Positions 9,182 through 18,301 of a stretch of DNA of 37,136 nucleotides are shown in pieces (position 1 is the first letter of the stretch; each line of letters opens with the position of its first letter). The DNA comes from JASSUD01 sp031963415 (GTDB lineage Bacteria > Pseudomonadota > Gammaproteobacteria > Burkholderiales > Burkholderiaceae): positions 1 to 37,136 of the forward strand of contig JASSUI010000003.1 in assembly GCA_031963415.1 (NCBI GenBank), given 5' to 3'. Made by a program: the position numbers and the translations under genes. The notes under the pieces were generated by a model, which was given only the letters and a program-made list of their open reading frames with translations, searched no databases and was not told the origin of the DNA.

Positions 9182-10996
9182 CTATGCTCTGGCCAACACA
9201 AAGGATACAAACATGCTCGATAGTTGTCTCTCCACCGAAGAGATACACAACTCGCCCACTCCCAGCTGTCTAGTCTCCTGAACCTCAAACCCAATTCTCT
9301 TGGCAAATTCGCCAAGGTCTCTCAAGGTAAACTTCTTCTCATCGTGGTCCACTCGTGAGCCATGAATGGTGAGATGATACTTGTGGCCCCCTGAATGCTT
9401 AACAGAAAAGCCATCTGTACTCATGTCTTCATCAGGCACCATCCCCATGAAGATACCTACGATCTTAGAACCACGGGCAACAACCTTGGGGACTACCCTC
9501 GCTAGCTCATCCATGTGCGTGTTTAGCACAAAGGATAAACATACCAGTTGATACTTTCTGTCCTTGATCTTATTCTTGATGCCATGGATGTTCTCCTGGG
9601 TGATTTCCAATACGTTCTTAGATGTTTCCATGAGACTTTTCCTGACATTGCTATGATAGATCCTCATCAAGTGGCACGAGTCCTTATCCCAAATGCCGCC
9701 AAGATTAGCTGCACCAATGTTGGCCCTGACAACCTTCTTGGAGTTGGCACTGGGCTTATCTGTTCTCTCACGTAGTATCCTAGCATGATTCTTGTTATAT
9801 ATCTCTAACTCGTAGACAACAGACTCAGAGACATCATCGGGGATCTCATCCAAGACAAGCTCCTTTATATGTTTACCATGAGCTGCATACAGAGATCCAT
9901 CTATGATGTTTGCATCTATAGTTACCACAGGTTTCCACTTCCACACAGAATCCAGATATCTGGAAGAGGCATCCACAAAGATCATACCATCCACATCTTT
10001 TGTGGACTTTATGTCTGACCATGCTTTCCTGATGGCATCCACACGTGTCAGGCCCTCTGACAACGATGTGTACCTCTTGGCAATAACATGCACATAGTCC
10101 TTTATTTGGGTTATGGCTTGCTCAAGCAACTCCAACCTCTTGTCCAATGTTATGCCATCATCCGAGACGATGTCGAAAGCATGGTACTCACCAGAGACCA
10201 ATTCCGTGTCGATGATGTTATATACAGGAGACTTATACTTGGTATTTGTAGCGAGCAACCTAACGTGACAAAACGTATCCACAGAATATACCATGCCGTT
10301 GAAAGATACAAGAAACATCCTCACGCCATCCATCTTGGGGGTAACCCTAAGGTCCTTAACATCTGTAACCATCTTGTTAATAACACTCCAATCTGCAGTA
10401 ATGGGCTTTTGGTACCGTCCATTGGTGACAGAGATGCATGTACCAAACCCATTGGTAATCTCCTCAACAAGCTCGAATCTTTTGCGAGATACATATAACG
10501 GAGAGTCCAGCAACATGTCCACTACGTGCTTGAGATGTTTTTGGAATCTCTTCCAATGCTTGATTTTGGTCATCTCCAGCTCGACTTGATAGATGTTTTG
10601 TTCCTTGATATAGGTAACATCCATACGTATGTTGCTTGCCATCTGTCTGGCCCATCTAATCTTGTTGGTTGTTGCAAAGTATCTGCTCACCAATGTCATC
10701 CCCTCAACGGCCTCCTCGGTGGAAAGCACCAAAGTATACCATTCATCGCGAACTCTTTCGACCTTGGTTTTCATGACGATGGGCCCATCATCTATACATC
10801 TATAGATGGCGCTTACCCCAACGATTCTGCTCCTTTGCTCTGTGTATTCACGTACCTCCCAATCGTCATAGCTCGCCAACAATCGAGAAACGGCTGCTTT
10901 GTGCAGGATGGGACCCTTTATGCGTGCCTCTAACTCGCAGTTCTCCAATGTCTTCGCCTCGAGATACAAACGTTCCTGATCATCGACTTCATCCAT
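9182..10996 (-). CDS. mRNA capping enzyme: triphosphatase-guanylyltransferase-methyltransferase (604 aa)
   Basis: Three domains are visible. Residues 1-170 form a tunnel-type RNA triphosphatase with ELEARI (21-26) and a second ELE (139-141) as metal-binding glutamates. Residues of about 171-415 form the guanylyltransferase with the nucleotidyl-lysine motif KMDGVR (K221), a motif III-like EYHAFDIV (270-277), DGMIF (336-340) and WKWKP (352-356). Residues of about 420-604 form a compact cap N7-methyltransferase-like domain with a divergent SAM loop (ANIGAANLGG, 425-434), LVCLSFVLNTH and a C-terminal GFEVQETRQLG segment. Poxvirus D1 has the same order in 844 aa, so this is reduced, mostly in the methyltransferase. 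It caps transcripts of the element's own polymerase and implies cytoplasmic transcription. It is divergent from the D6/D11-like gene across about 70 bp. Confidence 0.92.
   Translation of the reverse strand: MDEVDDQERLYLEAKTLENCELEARIKGPILHKAAVSRLLASYDDWEVREYTEQRSRIVGVSAIYRCIDDGPIVMKTKVERVRDEWYTLVLSTEEAVEGMTLVSRYFATTNKIRWARQMASNIRMDVTYIKEQNIYQVELEMTKIKHWKRFQKHLKHVVDMLLDSPLYVSRKRFELVEEITNGFGTCISVTNGRYQKPITADWSVINKMVTDVKDLRVTPKMDGVRMFLVSFNGMVYSVDTFCHVRLLATNTKYKSPVYNIIDTELVSGEYHAFDIVSDDGITLDKRLELLEQAITQIKDYVHVIAKRYTSLSEGLTRVDAIRKAWSDIKSTKDVDGMIFVDASSRYLDSVWKWKPVVTIDANIIDGSLYAAHGKHIKELVLDEIPDDVSESVVYELEIYNKNHARILRERTDKPSANSKKVVRANIGAANLGGIWDKDSCHLMRIYHSNVRKSLMETSKNVLEITQENIHGIKNKIKDRKYQLVCLSFVLNTHMDELARVVPKVVARGSKIVGIFMGMVPDEDMSTDGFSVKHSGGHKYHLTIHGSRVDHDEKKFTLRDLGEFAKRIGFEVQETRQLGVGELCISSVERQLSSMFVSFVLARA
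9959..9990. repeat. 32-bp repeat, copy inside the capping-enzyme gene
   Basis: Bases 9959-9990 match 18302-18333 at 31 of 32 positions. This copy lies inside the guanylyltransferase coding region, read on the other strand, so it is the likely source. Confidence 0.85.
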
Positions 10997-11067
10997 AATG
11001 AGAATAACACCTGGAATGGGTTGCGTGCGAGCCGCCTAGTTTTCTTATTTAACTTATCTCATTCTCC

Positions 11068-13833
11068 ATGTATCCCGAAGAAGACATCCAGAACAACATC
11101 ATCAAGAAGCTTGAGTTCAAGGACCTTCGCAACCAAGAAGGGCTCTATCCTCATCAGGAGTTTGTCCGGAGATATTTGTCCCCGTATACGCCATATAAGG
11201 GAGTGCTCTTGTTCCATGCATTGGGTTCTGGTAAATCCTTAGTATGTATATCTATTGCTGTTGACCATTACCTACACGATGGTAAAAGATGTCTCATCGT
11301 CACCAAAGGCAACTCAGGAACAGAAAGTTTTAAAAGGCAGATAGACATCTACTACACAATGTCCGGTCTTGGACAGGGCCCTATACCAAAGCTTCCACGA
11401 TCGGAATATAACAAGGTTTTTGTCATGGAGCACTACCTCGCATTGCATAACACACTCAAGACCATGACGGACAAAGCTATATCGCACAGATACAGCTCCC
11501 ATATATTGGTATTCGATGAGATACACAACGTACGACAGCTCCAAAAAGATGTAGATGCTATAAAGGTATACAACTCTCTAGAGAAGATCATCAAGCTCAC
11601 CCACAACACAAAGGTTCTTCTCGTGACAGCAACACCCATGACCAACGATGTCGACCAACTGGACTCCACTATCAAGCTGCTCACAGACGATGATGGACCC
11701 AATAGGTTCGATGGCATCGTGTCCTACAATAGCAAGATCAGACACGGACCCAAATGCCAACACCATGGTAGGAGGAAATATTTAAACAACATGAGAGTCT
11801 ATCCCAGTACCATGATATCCCATCAGAGAGAGTACCATATCATGGAAGAAGACAAAGGCTCTCCGGATGACATCTACAGAACACTCACACATATTTCTCT
11901 GTTCTGCTTCCCAGGTGATAGGTTGTTTGGAAGGAACTTATACACCAAAGGAATTATGTATCCGGTCAAACGTGAGCAGAGGATAACATCTGTGTCCACT
12001 GGTACATCACGTACCATTAAGTATGTGTCCTTCCACGTCAAGGATGAGTACAAGGACTGGTTAGTGGGAGACAAGTTGCGTGAGTGTAGTTCCAAATATG
12101 CTAAGCTCATGAAGGTTCTCCAAGATCCATCCATGAACAAAGGACCCGTGTTCGTGTTTGTAGAAGAGGTTAAAGGGTCTGGATTGCTACTCCTTGCCAA
12201 CATTCTTGAGGCTCACGGGTATGAGCTTTACGTGGGAGACCATCTTAGCACAATCCGCCCACGGAAACGGTATACCTTTTGCATTGGTGACCAAGCCCTC
12301 GTACCCAATATGTCCGAGAGACTTGATGGGTTTAACCATCCTATGAACATATATGGCAACTACGTAAACATCCTTCTCGGTAGCAAGGTCATCAGCGAGT
12401 CCATTACACTTCTTAACGTACGGATGTTCCATGTCATGACTGTGCATTGGAACGATTCCACTGTTGAACAAGCCATAGGTAGAGTCATCAGGTCTGGTTC
12501 TCATGATGCATTGCCTGTTGAGGAAAGAACCGTAGACATATACATCCATGCCTCTATGTACGAGGACGACAACGGTGTCAAACATGGTACAGACCTTCTC
12601 AAGATTGCCATGTGTAACCGGAAACAGGAACAGATATCGGCCATGGAAAAACAACTCCGTGAAGCTGCCATAGACAAGTTCATCGACGAGCCTATGGCCG
12701 ATGATCTAGATCCAAGTACGTTTCTCAAGTATTACATGGACAGGTTCGAGGAATACATGTGGGACCATCTTGGAGATGCCTTGACCAAGACGAACATACG
12801 TATTGCCCCAGTGCCAGTTGAGAAGGTCATCCAGAACATGCCCACGATTCATCCCAAAGTAGCTATGGAGCTCATCTACAGAACTGTTACAACCAACAAG
12901 AAGACCTTCGGCATGTATATGAGAGAAGGTAATGGCAAGCTGCATCTCGTCAGGGATCCCACTAAGCCCTTCTTCTCGGTCTACGATCCCAATGCAGGAC
13001 CCCTGGCCATCCAACACGATTCCATTGTCACCATCAAGCCTACAGTACCCGCTTTCGACAAGAAGATGGCTAAGAAGATCGTGGAGATGACGGCGGACAC
13101 AAAGGTGGAATACCTACGCAAGATGCATTTCATCGACCGAATCTCCCTTGTGGAAAATATGGTGGCACAAGGCTTGGATCCAGATGTGGAACATATGTTC
13201 AAGGCCCTGTTTATCAAGTATGGTGGTGACCTATACCACATCATGTGTTACCGTATCCCAGGAGATGCCTATACAGCAGTGCTCCCTATACCCAAACCCA
13301 ATACACTCCAGAACAAGACAAGGGTTCTCACCAAGAACGGGTGGAAATTTTTAGAGGGTCTGGACAAACACCCAGAAAAGGTCATCATCAACGCATTAGA
13401 GGCCCAATACGACAGAATTATGGGTAAGATAGACAAACGTGAGGACGTGTACATGATCATGTCTCTCATCGACAACAAGGCACGAATCAGGACAAGAATC
13501 TTAGAGCAAACCAACAAAGGGGATGAGGACAAAAGGTTCGTGCGTAAGGGCAGATGTTTGTCATCCATCCTCAAGACAGATCTGGCACTGGTGTATGCAT
13601 ATGTTACGGTATATGTAAACAGACATACACCAAAGGAAAGAGCATACAGAGAGATGTCTGTGTACGACAAACATGTCGGTATCTACGGATACAAATCCAT
13701 GAAAGATATGTGGAGGAAGGACCCAAACATGTACAACGCATTCCTTGAAGGTCTCGACAAGGGAAGATCTCAAGACATAGTCCGAGAAGTAGAAGCCATG
13801 ATGGTTGAAGAAGGCAAATACATCTTCCTGTAA
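11068..13833 (+). CDS. D6/D11-like superfamily 2 NTPase, transcription factor (921 aa)
   Basis: Superfamily 2 motifs are clear: Walker A ALGSGKS (51-57), DEIHN box (150-154), TATPM (187-191) and motif VI QAIGRVIRSG (468-477). The segment FPGDRLFGRNLYTKG (281-295) resembles the nucleocytovirus D6 family. Poxvirus D6 is the small subunit of the early transcription factor; D11 (NPH-I) is the related termination and elongation ATPase. Both are about 630-640 aa. Here about 300 extra C-terminal residues follow the helicase, rich in charged helices and without a recognised fold. One such protein may cover both roles. Its likely partner is the A7-like protein (6509-8806). The first ATG is 11068. The 3'-end motif starts 10 bp after the stop. 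Confidence 0.85.
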   Translation: MYPEEDIQNNIIKKLEFKDLRNQEGLYPHQEFVRRYLSPYTPYKGVLLFHALGSGKSLVCISIAVDHYLHDGKRCLIVTKGNSGTESFKRQIDIYYTMSGLGQGPIPKLPRSEYNKVFVMEHYLALHNTLKTMTDKAISHRYSSHILVFDEIHNVRQLQKDVDAIKVYNSLEKIIKLTHNTKVLLVTATPMTNDVDQLDSTIKLLTDDDGPNRFDGIVSYNSKIRHGPKCQHHGRRKYLNNMRVYPSTMISHQREYHIMEEDKGSPDDIYRTLTHISLFCFPGDRLFGRNLYTKGIMYPVKREQRITSVSTGTSRTIKYVSFHVKDEYKDWLVGDKLRECSSKYAKLMKVLQDPSMNKGPVFVFVEEVKGSGLLLLANILEAHGYELYVGDHLSTIRPRKRYTFCIGDQALVPNMSERLDGFNHPMNIYGNYVNILLGSKVISESITLLNVRMFHVMTVHWNDSTVEQAIGRVIRSGSHDALPVEERTVDIYIHASMYEDDNGVKHGTDLLKIAMCNRKQEQISAMEKQLREAAIDKFIDEPMADDLDPSTFLKYYMDRFEEYMWDHLGDALTKTNIRIAPVPVEKVIQNMPTIHPKVAMELIYRTVTTNKKTFGMYMREGNGKLHLVRDPTKPFFSVYDPNAGPLAIQHDSIVTIKPTVPAFDKKMAKKIVEMTADTKVEYLRKMHFIDRISLVENMVAQGLDPDVEHMFKALFIKYGGDLYHIMCYRIPGDAYTAVLPIPKPNTLQNKTRVLTKNGWKFLEGLDKHPEKVIINALEAQYDRIMGKIDKREDVYMIMSLIDNKARIRTRILEQTNKGDEDKRFVRKGRCLSSILKTDLALVYAYVTVYVNRHTPKERAYREMSVYDKHVGIYGYKSMKDMWRKDPNMYNAFLEGLDKGRSQDIVREVEAMMVEEGKYIFL

Positions 13834-13842
13834 ATTACCCGA

Positions 13843-13851
13843 TTTTTAAAA
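13843..13851. terminator. Palindromic T5A4 3'-end signal
   Basis: TTTTTAAAACG lies 10 bp after the stop of the D6/D11-like gene. Confidence 0.7.
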
Positions 13852-13904
13852 CGTAGAAATTACCACCAAGACATGTCCGGAGCCACCAATCTAGTTACTA
13901 AGTC

Positions 13905-14199
13905 ATGAGGTACTTACCCATTGTTCTCCTTTTGTGTCGACTACTTTTGCCCAGTGCAGAGATTATCTATACTTCCCTGAGGATGTGCAGGGTACAGGTA
14001 TGACCATAGGTTTTGCAGGGTATCGGCAACAGAAGCTTGTGGTAAACCCTATGCATGTCATGGTAATTCCACTCATGTCATGTGTGTCGGACAGATACCT
14101 CACGGATCTGCGGCCGTCATGGCAAGCTGCCGGTCAAACAAGTATCGTAACGACAAGAAGTTGTCCCCTGATGGAGATTGCTGCTATAAAGACCAGTAA
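13905..14199 (+). pseudogene. Cys-rich secreted protein gene broken by a short duplicated insertion
   Basis: The ATG at 13905 begins a signal peptide (MRYLPIVLLLCRLLLPS), but this frame ends at TGA 14001 after 32 codons. The next frame is open from 13981 to a TAA at 14197-14199. It encodes a Cys-rich sequence with CAGYRYDHRFC, EACGKPYACHG, MASCRSNKY and a final DGDCCYKDQ. Exactly at the switch lies a 21-bp copy (13957-13977) of part of the A7-like gene. Removing 22 bp (13957-13978) joins the signal peptide to the Cys-rich frame as LLLPSGGCAGYR. I therefore read it as a once-intact secreted peptide gene inactivated by a templated insertion. A sequencing error or ribosomal frameshift are alternatives. 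The 3'-end motif at 14275 is in the expected place. Confidence 0.6.
13957..13977 (+). repeat. 21-bp direct repeat, inserted copy
   Basis: Identical to 8749-8769. It sits at the frame break of the Cys-rich pseudogene, which suggests this copy is the insertion. Confidence 0.8.
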
Positions 14200-14274
14200 G
14201 CCAGGGTGTTTGCAAGAGCTTTATCTGTTCTTCCGAGTAGGCTATGCCTGTGTTGCTGGTCTATCCACATGTGG

Positions 14275-14283
14275 TTTTTAAAA
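14275..14283. terminator. Palindromic T5A4 3'-end signal
   Basis: TTTTTAAAA lies 76 bp downstream of the TAA that would end the Cys-rich pseudogene. Confidence 0.6.
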
Positions 14284-14364
14284 GTTTGCTCTGGAAGATA
14301 CTCTAGGCAACATCGGAAACCCACTTGCAGGCACACTACTCATAGCATGCACCCACCTCTATGT

Positions 14365-14421
14365 CGAGGGCAGTAACTTAACATCTGGCTGAGGGGTCAC
14401 GACCCTCCTGTGCTGCCCTCG
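14365..14421. other. Nested inverted repeat upstream of the 14425 start
   Basis: Outer arms CGAGGGCAG (14365-14373) and CTGCCCTCG (14413-14421) are perfect 9-bp complements. Inside, GGGTC and GACCC (about 14394-14405) form a second stem with a 2-base loop. The structure ends 3 bp before the ATG at 14425, so it could affect translation or be a protein-binding site. No function is proven. Confidence 0.5.
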
Positions 14422-14424
14422 TTG

Positions 14425-14727
14425 ATGATTGAGAACACCTGTTGTGCCTCGATGGATGCTCTACAATACACATCCTTCATGCCTGATCCAAAGACTGTAC
14501 GCCACGTTGTGGCTATATACCTACTCGAGCACGGCATGTGCCCCAACCTAGGTATCTACATCTGCCGCACTCTCCACCTTGGTATGCCTGATAAACTACC
14601 CACGATGACCAAGGAAGAGGTGTGGGGAGTGGTTGACATGATTGCCAGAGACATGGAGCGTGAACTACTTGAGGCTGGTGCCCTGACAGATACAGCTACA
14701 TACGAGTTTGCAAAGAGCATGAGCTAG
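14425..14727 (+). CDS. Hypothetical small protein (100 aa)
   Basis: The first ATG is 14425; a second in-frame ATG at 14452 (MDALQYTSFMPDP) is also possible. The protein has a Cys-Cys pair near its N-terminus (ENTCCASM), a central helical part (VRHVVAIYLLEHGMCPNLGIYICRTL) and an acidic C-terminal helix (EEVWGVVDMIARDMERELLEAG). There is no signal peptide or membrane span. It has its own 3'-end motif 2 bp after the stop, shared with the convergent DNA polymerase gene. I do not recognise a family. Confidence 0.6.
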   Translation: MIENTCCASMDALQYTSFMPDPKTVRHVVAIYLLEHGMCPNLGIYICRTLHLGMPDKLPTMTKEEVWGVVDMIARDMERELLEAGALTDTATYEFAKSMS

Positions 14728-14728
14728 A

Positions 14729-14738
14729 TTTTTAAAAA
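14729..14738. terminator. Shared bidirectional T5A5 3'-end signal
   Basis: It lies between the convergent stops at 14727 (+) and 14828 (-). About 90 bp of sequence with no ORF separates it from the polymerase stop. Confidence 0.7.
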
Positions 14739-14827
14739 CTCGCCACGGGGATGCTACGTCTACTCGGGGATGACCGTGGCAATATCGGCGTAAATGTCGG
14801 TGGGTGAGACTAATCTATGATCATCAC

Positions 14828-17317
14828 CTATTGGAGAGACATATATATCTCATGAATATATCTCTCGTATCCCATCAGCTCGAGTAGCTCATCCAATGGT
14901 GTAGCTAGTTGTTTCTGGATGTAGAAAGCATAGTCGACCTGCAACCCTGTCTGCACAACTTCCTCGGGTGTGTACATCCTCTCGCCTTGGAGCTTTGCCT
15001 CTGGAACCTCCACATATACATATTCCAATCTGGATCCAAGTTCGAGGTTGTTGCCAAGGGATCTTAGTCTGTTGGCCATAACAACATGTGGGGCATTCTT
15101 GTTCTTATAGGACTCCGTGGACTTGACTGACACGGTCATGGTAAGCTCCTCAAGTGGCACCTTTCCCTCAAGGAGCCTGTCTATCTCGTGCATGATATGG
15201 TTGAATGCCCTCTTATTGGACTTCTCAAACATCAACCGCACTGTATCCAGATACAACTTACGTGCGAAGGAGCAGTAGTTCCTTCTCGAGCTAGCTACTC
15301 CTTTGGACTTGACTGCGGATCCATCATACATAAGATACCTTTTCTTGGACAGGAACGCTACCTTCTTATAATACTTCTCGACAAGCAACTTCAGGGGGGA
15401 TGGCAGCTCTTGGTTGATAGCCTCCACAATCGTAGAAGCCATCCTCATGTTGGCATCCTCATCTAAGGACCCATTGTGGTGGATGAAGCACGAATCTGTG
15501 TCACCATACACAACAGACACATCCCAATTATTGCCTATCTTCTCTACTACGGAACTCAGGAGCTTTCTTCCCATACATGAAACGCTCTCTGCAGTGGCCG
15601 TGTGACCCATGTATTTGTTGCCACTACCCATGATACCATAGACAGAATTGGCACAGATCTTCAAGGCATTCTGTCGTCTGTCAAGGACGATTTTGGTCAT
15701 GGTATCGGATGTGTTGGCCAACTGTGCTTTCACGGACATGCGTTGAGATAAGAGACCCGTAACCAGATCTGGCAACACTCCGGTGGGCTGTTTGCGAAAG
15801 GCATGGACTCTACTACCCGTGTCCACAACGTTAACAACATCCTTCCTGTAATACTTGTGCCTAATGTATGTGGATGGACAAAGGTTATATGCCATGAGAA
15901 TACTTGGGTACAGGGATTGGAAATCCATAACCGTACAACCCTCGAAGATTCCCCTCCTTGGTTCCAAGACATAAGCTCCCTCGTATTTCTCGGGTTTGTT
16001 ATAGTTTCCAGGTACAAGTACCAGATCTCTCTCGACACATTTGTAGATAACTTGGTTGAGTACCTTGAGCTGTTCTCCGCGTGTGTAAATGTCCTCGATG
16101 CTACACTTCATGGCACTGCTCATCTCGCAGACATCTGTCCAAATAAAGAACTTGTCGAAGAGCTCCAGCGTGAGAACGCTATCGTGGATACAATACCTGG
16201 CAACCTTCTCAAGTCCATCAGGGTCGCGATTACGGAAGTACATCCACATCTCCTCGGGTGTTATCTCCATCTTACCCTCTCCAAGGAATGTGCGGGACAC
16301 GAAGTCGAGGCTGTACTTGTCGAGCTTCATCCGCTTGAAGAATAGCATGAGATCCACAAAGATGCGACCGCTGATCTGTACGCGATCATACACATTGGTG
16401 CCATATGCACTGCTCGACCAGTTGACCTTTTGGGTTGTTGTGGTACCTCCACGGATGCTACTAAAGTTGGGCAGTGGAAGCAACCTAAGCTTGAGACGTG
16501 AGATGATATACCCAATGTCAAACCCGAAGATGTTGTAGCCTGTGATGATATCTGGTGACTCTTTCACGATGATGTCCTTGAGCTTGTGGATAAGTGCCAC
16601 CTCATCTTCAACGGATACGTATTGGACACCCCTGTCTATGCCTTGTATGTTCTCGTTGCCAATATATACAAGGTATTTCTTCATGCCATTGGGTGACTTG
16701 TCCAAATACCTTTTCACGACGATGCTGACCATCTCGATCGTGTCGCCACGCTTATACGGTTTGGGCATACCGTACCCAGCACTGCACATGGTCTCTATGT
16801 CGATGCATGCTATCTTAGGGTGTGTTATGGCTGTGTCTCCGGCTATATACTTGAGATCCTCTGGGGTTTCCATGTGTGTACTTTTGGCATCATACCACCC
16901 CACAAAGGCAAATCCAAAGGTGCTAAGGAAACCTGTAATGGGATCCACATCTGCCATATAGGTTCCCCTGCAATACTTAGCAAAAGTTTTCATCGACTGG
17001 TGGCTCCTGAAGTAGAGACACATGTATCGTCCATTGTCTGTGATATCCAATGTAGATGTCCTTCTAACATACTCTACCCTAGATGGATACACCCCACACA
17101 TATCCTCGATCCTATCTAGTTCCTCATCTCTCATGACGCTCGAATAGCAGCGAGGCATGTATCCAGATATGGTCAGGGTTACTTGATTGTTGCTCTCATC
17201 GAGTCCGTATGCATGTACGGCAAAGGATTTGGTGGGGTCAAGAAGTTGCCAACTATGTATAAAAACTCTCATGATATACCGGTAGTGAGAAGGCCTTTCT
17301 GGGGCCCTAAAATCCAT
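14828..17317 (-). CDS. Family B DNA polymerase (829 aa)
   Basis: All exonuclease and polymerase motifs are present. Exo I is IACIDIETMC (D173, E175), Exo II ITGYNIFGFD, Exo III YCIHDSVLTL; motif A is DFQSLYPSI (465-473), motif B KICANSVYG (553-561) and motif C VYGDTDSCF with YGDTDS at 604-609, followed by KKRYLM. Proofreading and polymerase residues are intact, so it should be active. No terminal-protein domain is evident, and the element also encodes a primase and a D5-type helicase. Nucleic-acid-primed replication is therefore more likely than the protein priming of yeast linear plasmids. The start is taken at 17317 (MDFRAPERPSHY). An ATG at 17344 would add 9 residues and share a CATG with the start of the divergent gene at 17343. 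Confidence 0.97.
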   Translation of the reverse strand: MDFRAPERPSHYRYIMRVFIHSWQLLDPTKSFAVHAYGLDESNNQVTLTISGYMPRCYSSVMRDEELDRIEDMCGVYPSRVEYVRRTSTLDITDNGRYMCLYFRSHQSMKTFAKYCRGTYMADVDPITGFLSTFGFAFVGWYDAKSTHMETPEDLKYIAGDTAITHPKIACIDIETMCSAGYGMPKPYKRGDTIEMVSIVVKRYLDKSPNGMKKYLVYIGNENIQGIDRGVQYVSVEDEVALIHKLKDIIVKESPDIITGYNIFGFDIGYIISRLKLRLLPLPNFSSIRGGTTTTQKVNWSSSAYGTNVYDRVQISGRIFVDLMLFFKRMKLDKYSLDFVSRTFLGEGKMEITPEEMWMYFRNRDPDGLEKVARYCIHDSVLTLELFDKFFIWTDVCEMSSAMKCSIEDIYTRGEQLKVLNQVIYKCVERDLVLVPGNYNKPEKYEGAYVLEPRRGIFEGCTVMDFQSLYPSILMAYNLCPSTYIRHKYYRKDVVNVVDTGSRVHAFRKQPTGVLPDLVTGLLSQRMSVKAQLANTSDTMTKIVLDRRQNALKICANSVYGIMGSGNKYMGHTATAESVSCMGRKLLSSVVEKIGNNWDVSVVYGDTDSCFIHHNGSLDEDANMRMASTIVEAINQELPSPLKLLVEKYYKKVAFLSKKRYLMYDGSAVKSKGVASSRRNYCSFARKLYLDTVRLMFEKSNKRAFNHIMHEIDRLLEGKVPLEELTMTVSVKSTESYKNKNAPHVVMANRLRSLGNNLELGSRLEYVYVEVPEAKLQGERMYTPEEVVQTGLQVDYAFYIQKQLATPLDELLELMGYERYIHEIYMSLQ

Positions 17318-17342
17318 GAATGTCACCTCACTAGATACTATC

Positions 17343-17903
17343 ATGGACAACTTACCCAAACGCGTAACCCTTCGCATGAGCATGAGGGAGTATATCAAGC
17401 TCGTACAGATCTCTGCCATTGCCGATGAGATGAGACAGAACAAGGACTTTAAGAGCGCTACCAAGGCTGTCATCGAGAACGCTGACACCAACCCCGACGT
17501 GCCCATCTCGGTTGATGCTCTCATCGGGATGCTTTCCAGACTTCCTACCATGGAGACCAACCTGAGTCGCCCATCTCCCAAGAGATCCAAGCCGAAGACC
17601 ATGTACTTCACGGATCCACAGCCAGCCACAAAGGCCACAAAGGCGTTGTATAAGGCCGTGAAGAACAAGCTCGAGAAACCACTCCGCCAAAACCAAACCA
17701 AGGAAACATGTCCCTCGGATGTCAGGGTCATGTTCTATGCCTATGTCAAGGAGAATGGCCTCAGCCTTGACGAGACCAAGGAGATCGTCATCGATGACTT
17801 CCTTGCTAATCTTGCCCCAGAGACTCTTTCGGGGGTCAAGGCCATTAGACGTAACGACGCTTCCAAGATTTGGGCCATCTGTAGCGAAATACGTGGCTTT
17901 TAA
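17343..17903 (+). CDS. Basic protein with SWIB/MDM2-like C-terminus (186 aa)
   Basis: Residues of about 120-175 (VRVMFYAYVKENGLSLDETK then EIVIDDFLANL) resemble the SWIB/MDM2 core W-x-YIKxxxLQDPxNKxxIxxDxxLxxLF, including the Y-V-K-E-N-x-L start and the Ile-x-x-Asp-x-x-Leu helix. SWIB domains occur in chromatin remodellers and in several nucleocytoviruses. The N-terminal half is Lys/Arg-rich with a basic linker (SRPSPKRSKPK), consistent with nucleic-acid binding. The ATG at 17343 is chosen over 17316 because the shared intergenic space with the polymerase gene is short. Its stop codon is inside the motif at 17898. The SWIB call is by eye and moderate. Confidence 0.75.
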   Translation: MDNLPKRVTLRMSMREYIKLVQISAIADEMRQNKDFKSATKAVIENADTNPDVPISVDALIGMLSRLPTMETNLSRPSPKRSKPKTMYFTDPQPATKATKALYKAVKNKLEKPLRQNQTKETCPSDVRVMFYAYVKENGLSLDETKEIVIDDFLANLAPETLSGVKAIRRNDASKIWAICSEIRGF

Positions 17904-17906
17904 AAA
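17898..17906. terminator. Palindromic T4A5 3'-end signal
   Basis: TTTTAAAAATCCGG contains the TAA stop (17901-17903) of the SWIB-like gene. Confidence 0.6.
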
Positions 17907-17942
17907 TCCGGATGTAATGGATAAAGCTCGGAAGACTAACCC

Positions 17943-18218
17943 ATGGAGCCCTTCATGAGATTTTGTGCCAAATGTCAACATGTAAAGCCAGAGAGAGAGT
18001 TCTATAGAAGCGGCCAGCAGTGCAAAGAATGTAAGAAGGCATACGTCAAGGAACATAACCAGAAAAAGAGCAAGGACTTAGAGAAAACCATAGAGTCCTT
18101 GGAAGCACTTATGTGGGAACTTGCAAGGAAGGTCGAAGATCTGGAACTAAGGAAGACAGATGAGGAAAAGGTTAGGAAGATCGTAAGCAAAAAACTCGGG
18201 GAGAAAGGACCCAAATAG
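17943..18218 (+). CDS. CX2CX15CX2C zinc-finger coiled-coil protein (91 aa)
   Basis: The N-terminal zinc finger has C8, C11, C27 and C30 (FCAKCQHVKPEREFY then QQCKECKKAY). After it comes a Lys/Glu-rich helix of about 55 residues with heptad-like leucines (EKTIESLEALMWELARKVEDLELRK), probably a coiled coil that dimerises. The finger spacing is identical in three other proteins here (25092-25640, 25823-26407, 30314-30511). This pattern, with F before the second Cys pair, is common in small viral and phage zinc-finger proteins of unknown role. A DNA- or RNA-binding regulator is plausible. The start at 17943 is the only ATG before the finger apart from M5. Confidence 0.8.
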   Translation: MEPFMRFCAKCQHVKPEREFYRSGQQCKECKKAYVKEHNQKKSKDLEKTIESLEALMWELARKVEDLELRKTDEEKVRKIVSKKLGEKGPK

Positions 18219-18249
18219 CCAAACTATCCGGTGGCAATGGTTCCTCATG

Positions 18250-18257
18250 TTTTAAAA
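18250..18257. terminator. Palindromic T4A4 3'-end signal
   Basis: TTTTAAAACTTGG lies 31 bp after the stop at 18218 and begins the 34-bp duplicated block upstream of the first Cys-rich peptide. Confidence 0.6.
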
Positions 18258-18283
18258 CTTGGAATATGGGCCATTCCGAGGTA
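18250..18283 (+). repeat. 34-bp duplicated upstream block, copy 1
   Basis: Identical to 18685-18718. It comprises the 3'-end motif followed by an inverted repeat (GGAAT, 7-base loop, ATTCC) and CGAGGTA. It marks the left end of the unit duplicated with the Cys-rich gene, and as the only shared upstream sequence it may contain the promoter. Confidence 0.8.
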
Positions 18284-18301
18284 AGAACATATGGGCATGA
18301 T

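Noticed and set aside
11326..11334. TTTTAAAA inside the D6/D11-like coding region
   Set aside because: It is inside a long, well-supported gene with only the 8-base core and no extended consensus, so it is taken as a chance match and not counted among the 3'-end signals.
13934..14281. 115-codon plus frame ending in the 3'-end motif
   Set aside because: It starts at GTG, has no signal peptide, and the alternative frames give a signal peptide plus a Cys-rich sequence typical of this element. Its stop inside the motif made it tempting.
17345..17731. N-terminal extension of the DNA polymerase to 17731
   Set aside because: The extension lies antisense to the SWIB-like gene, has no polymerase similarity, and good ATGs exist at 17317 and 17344.
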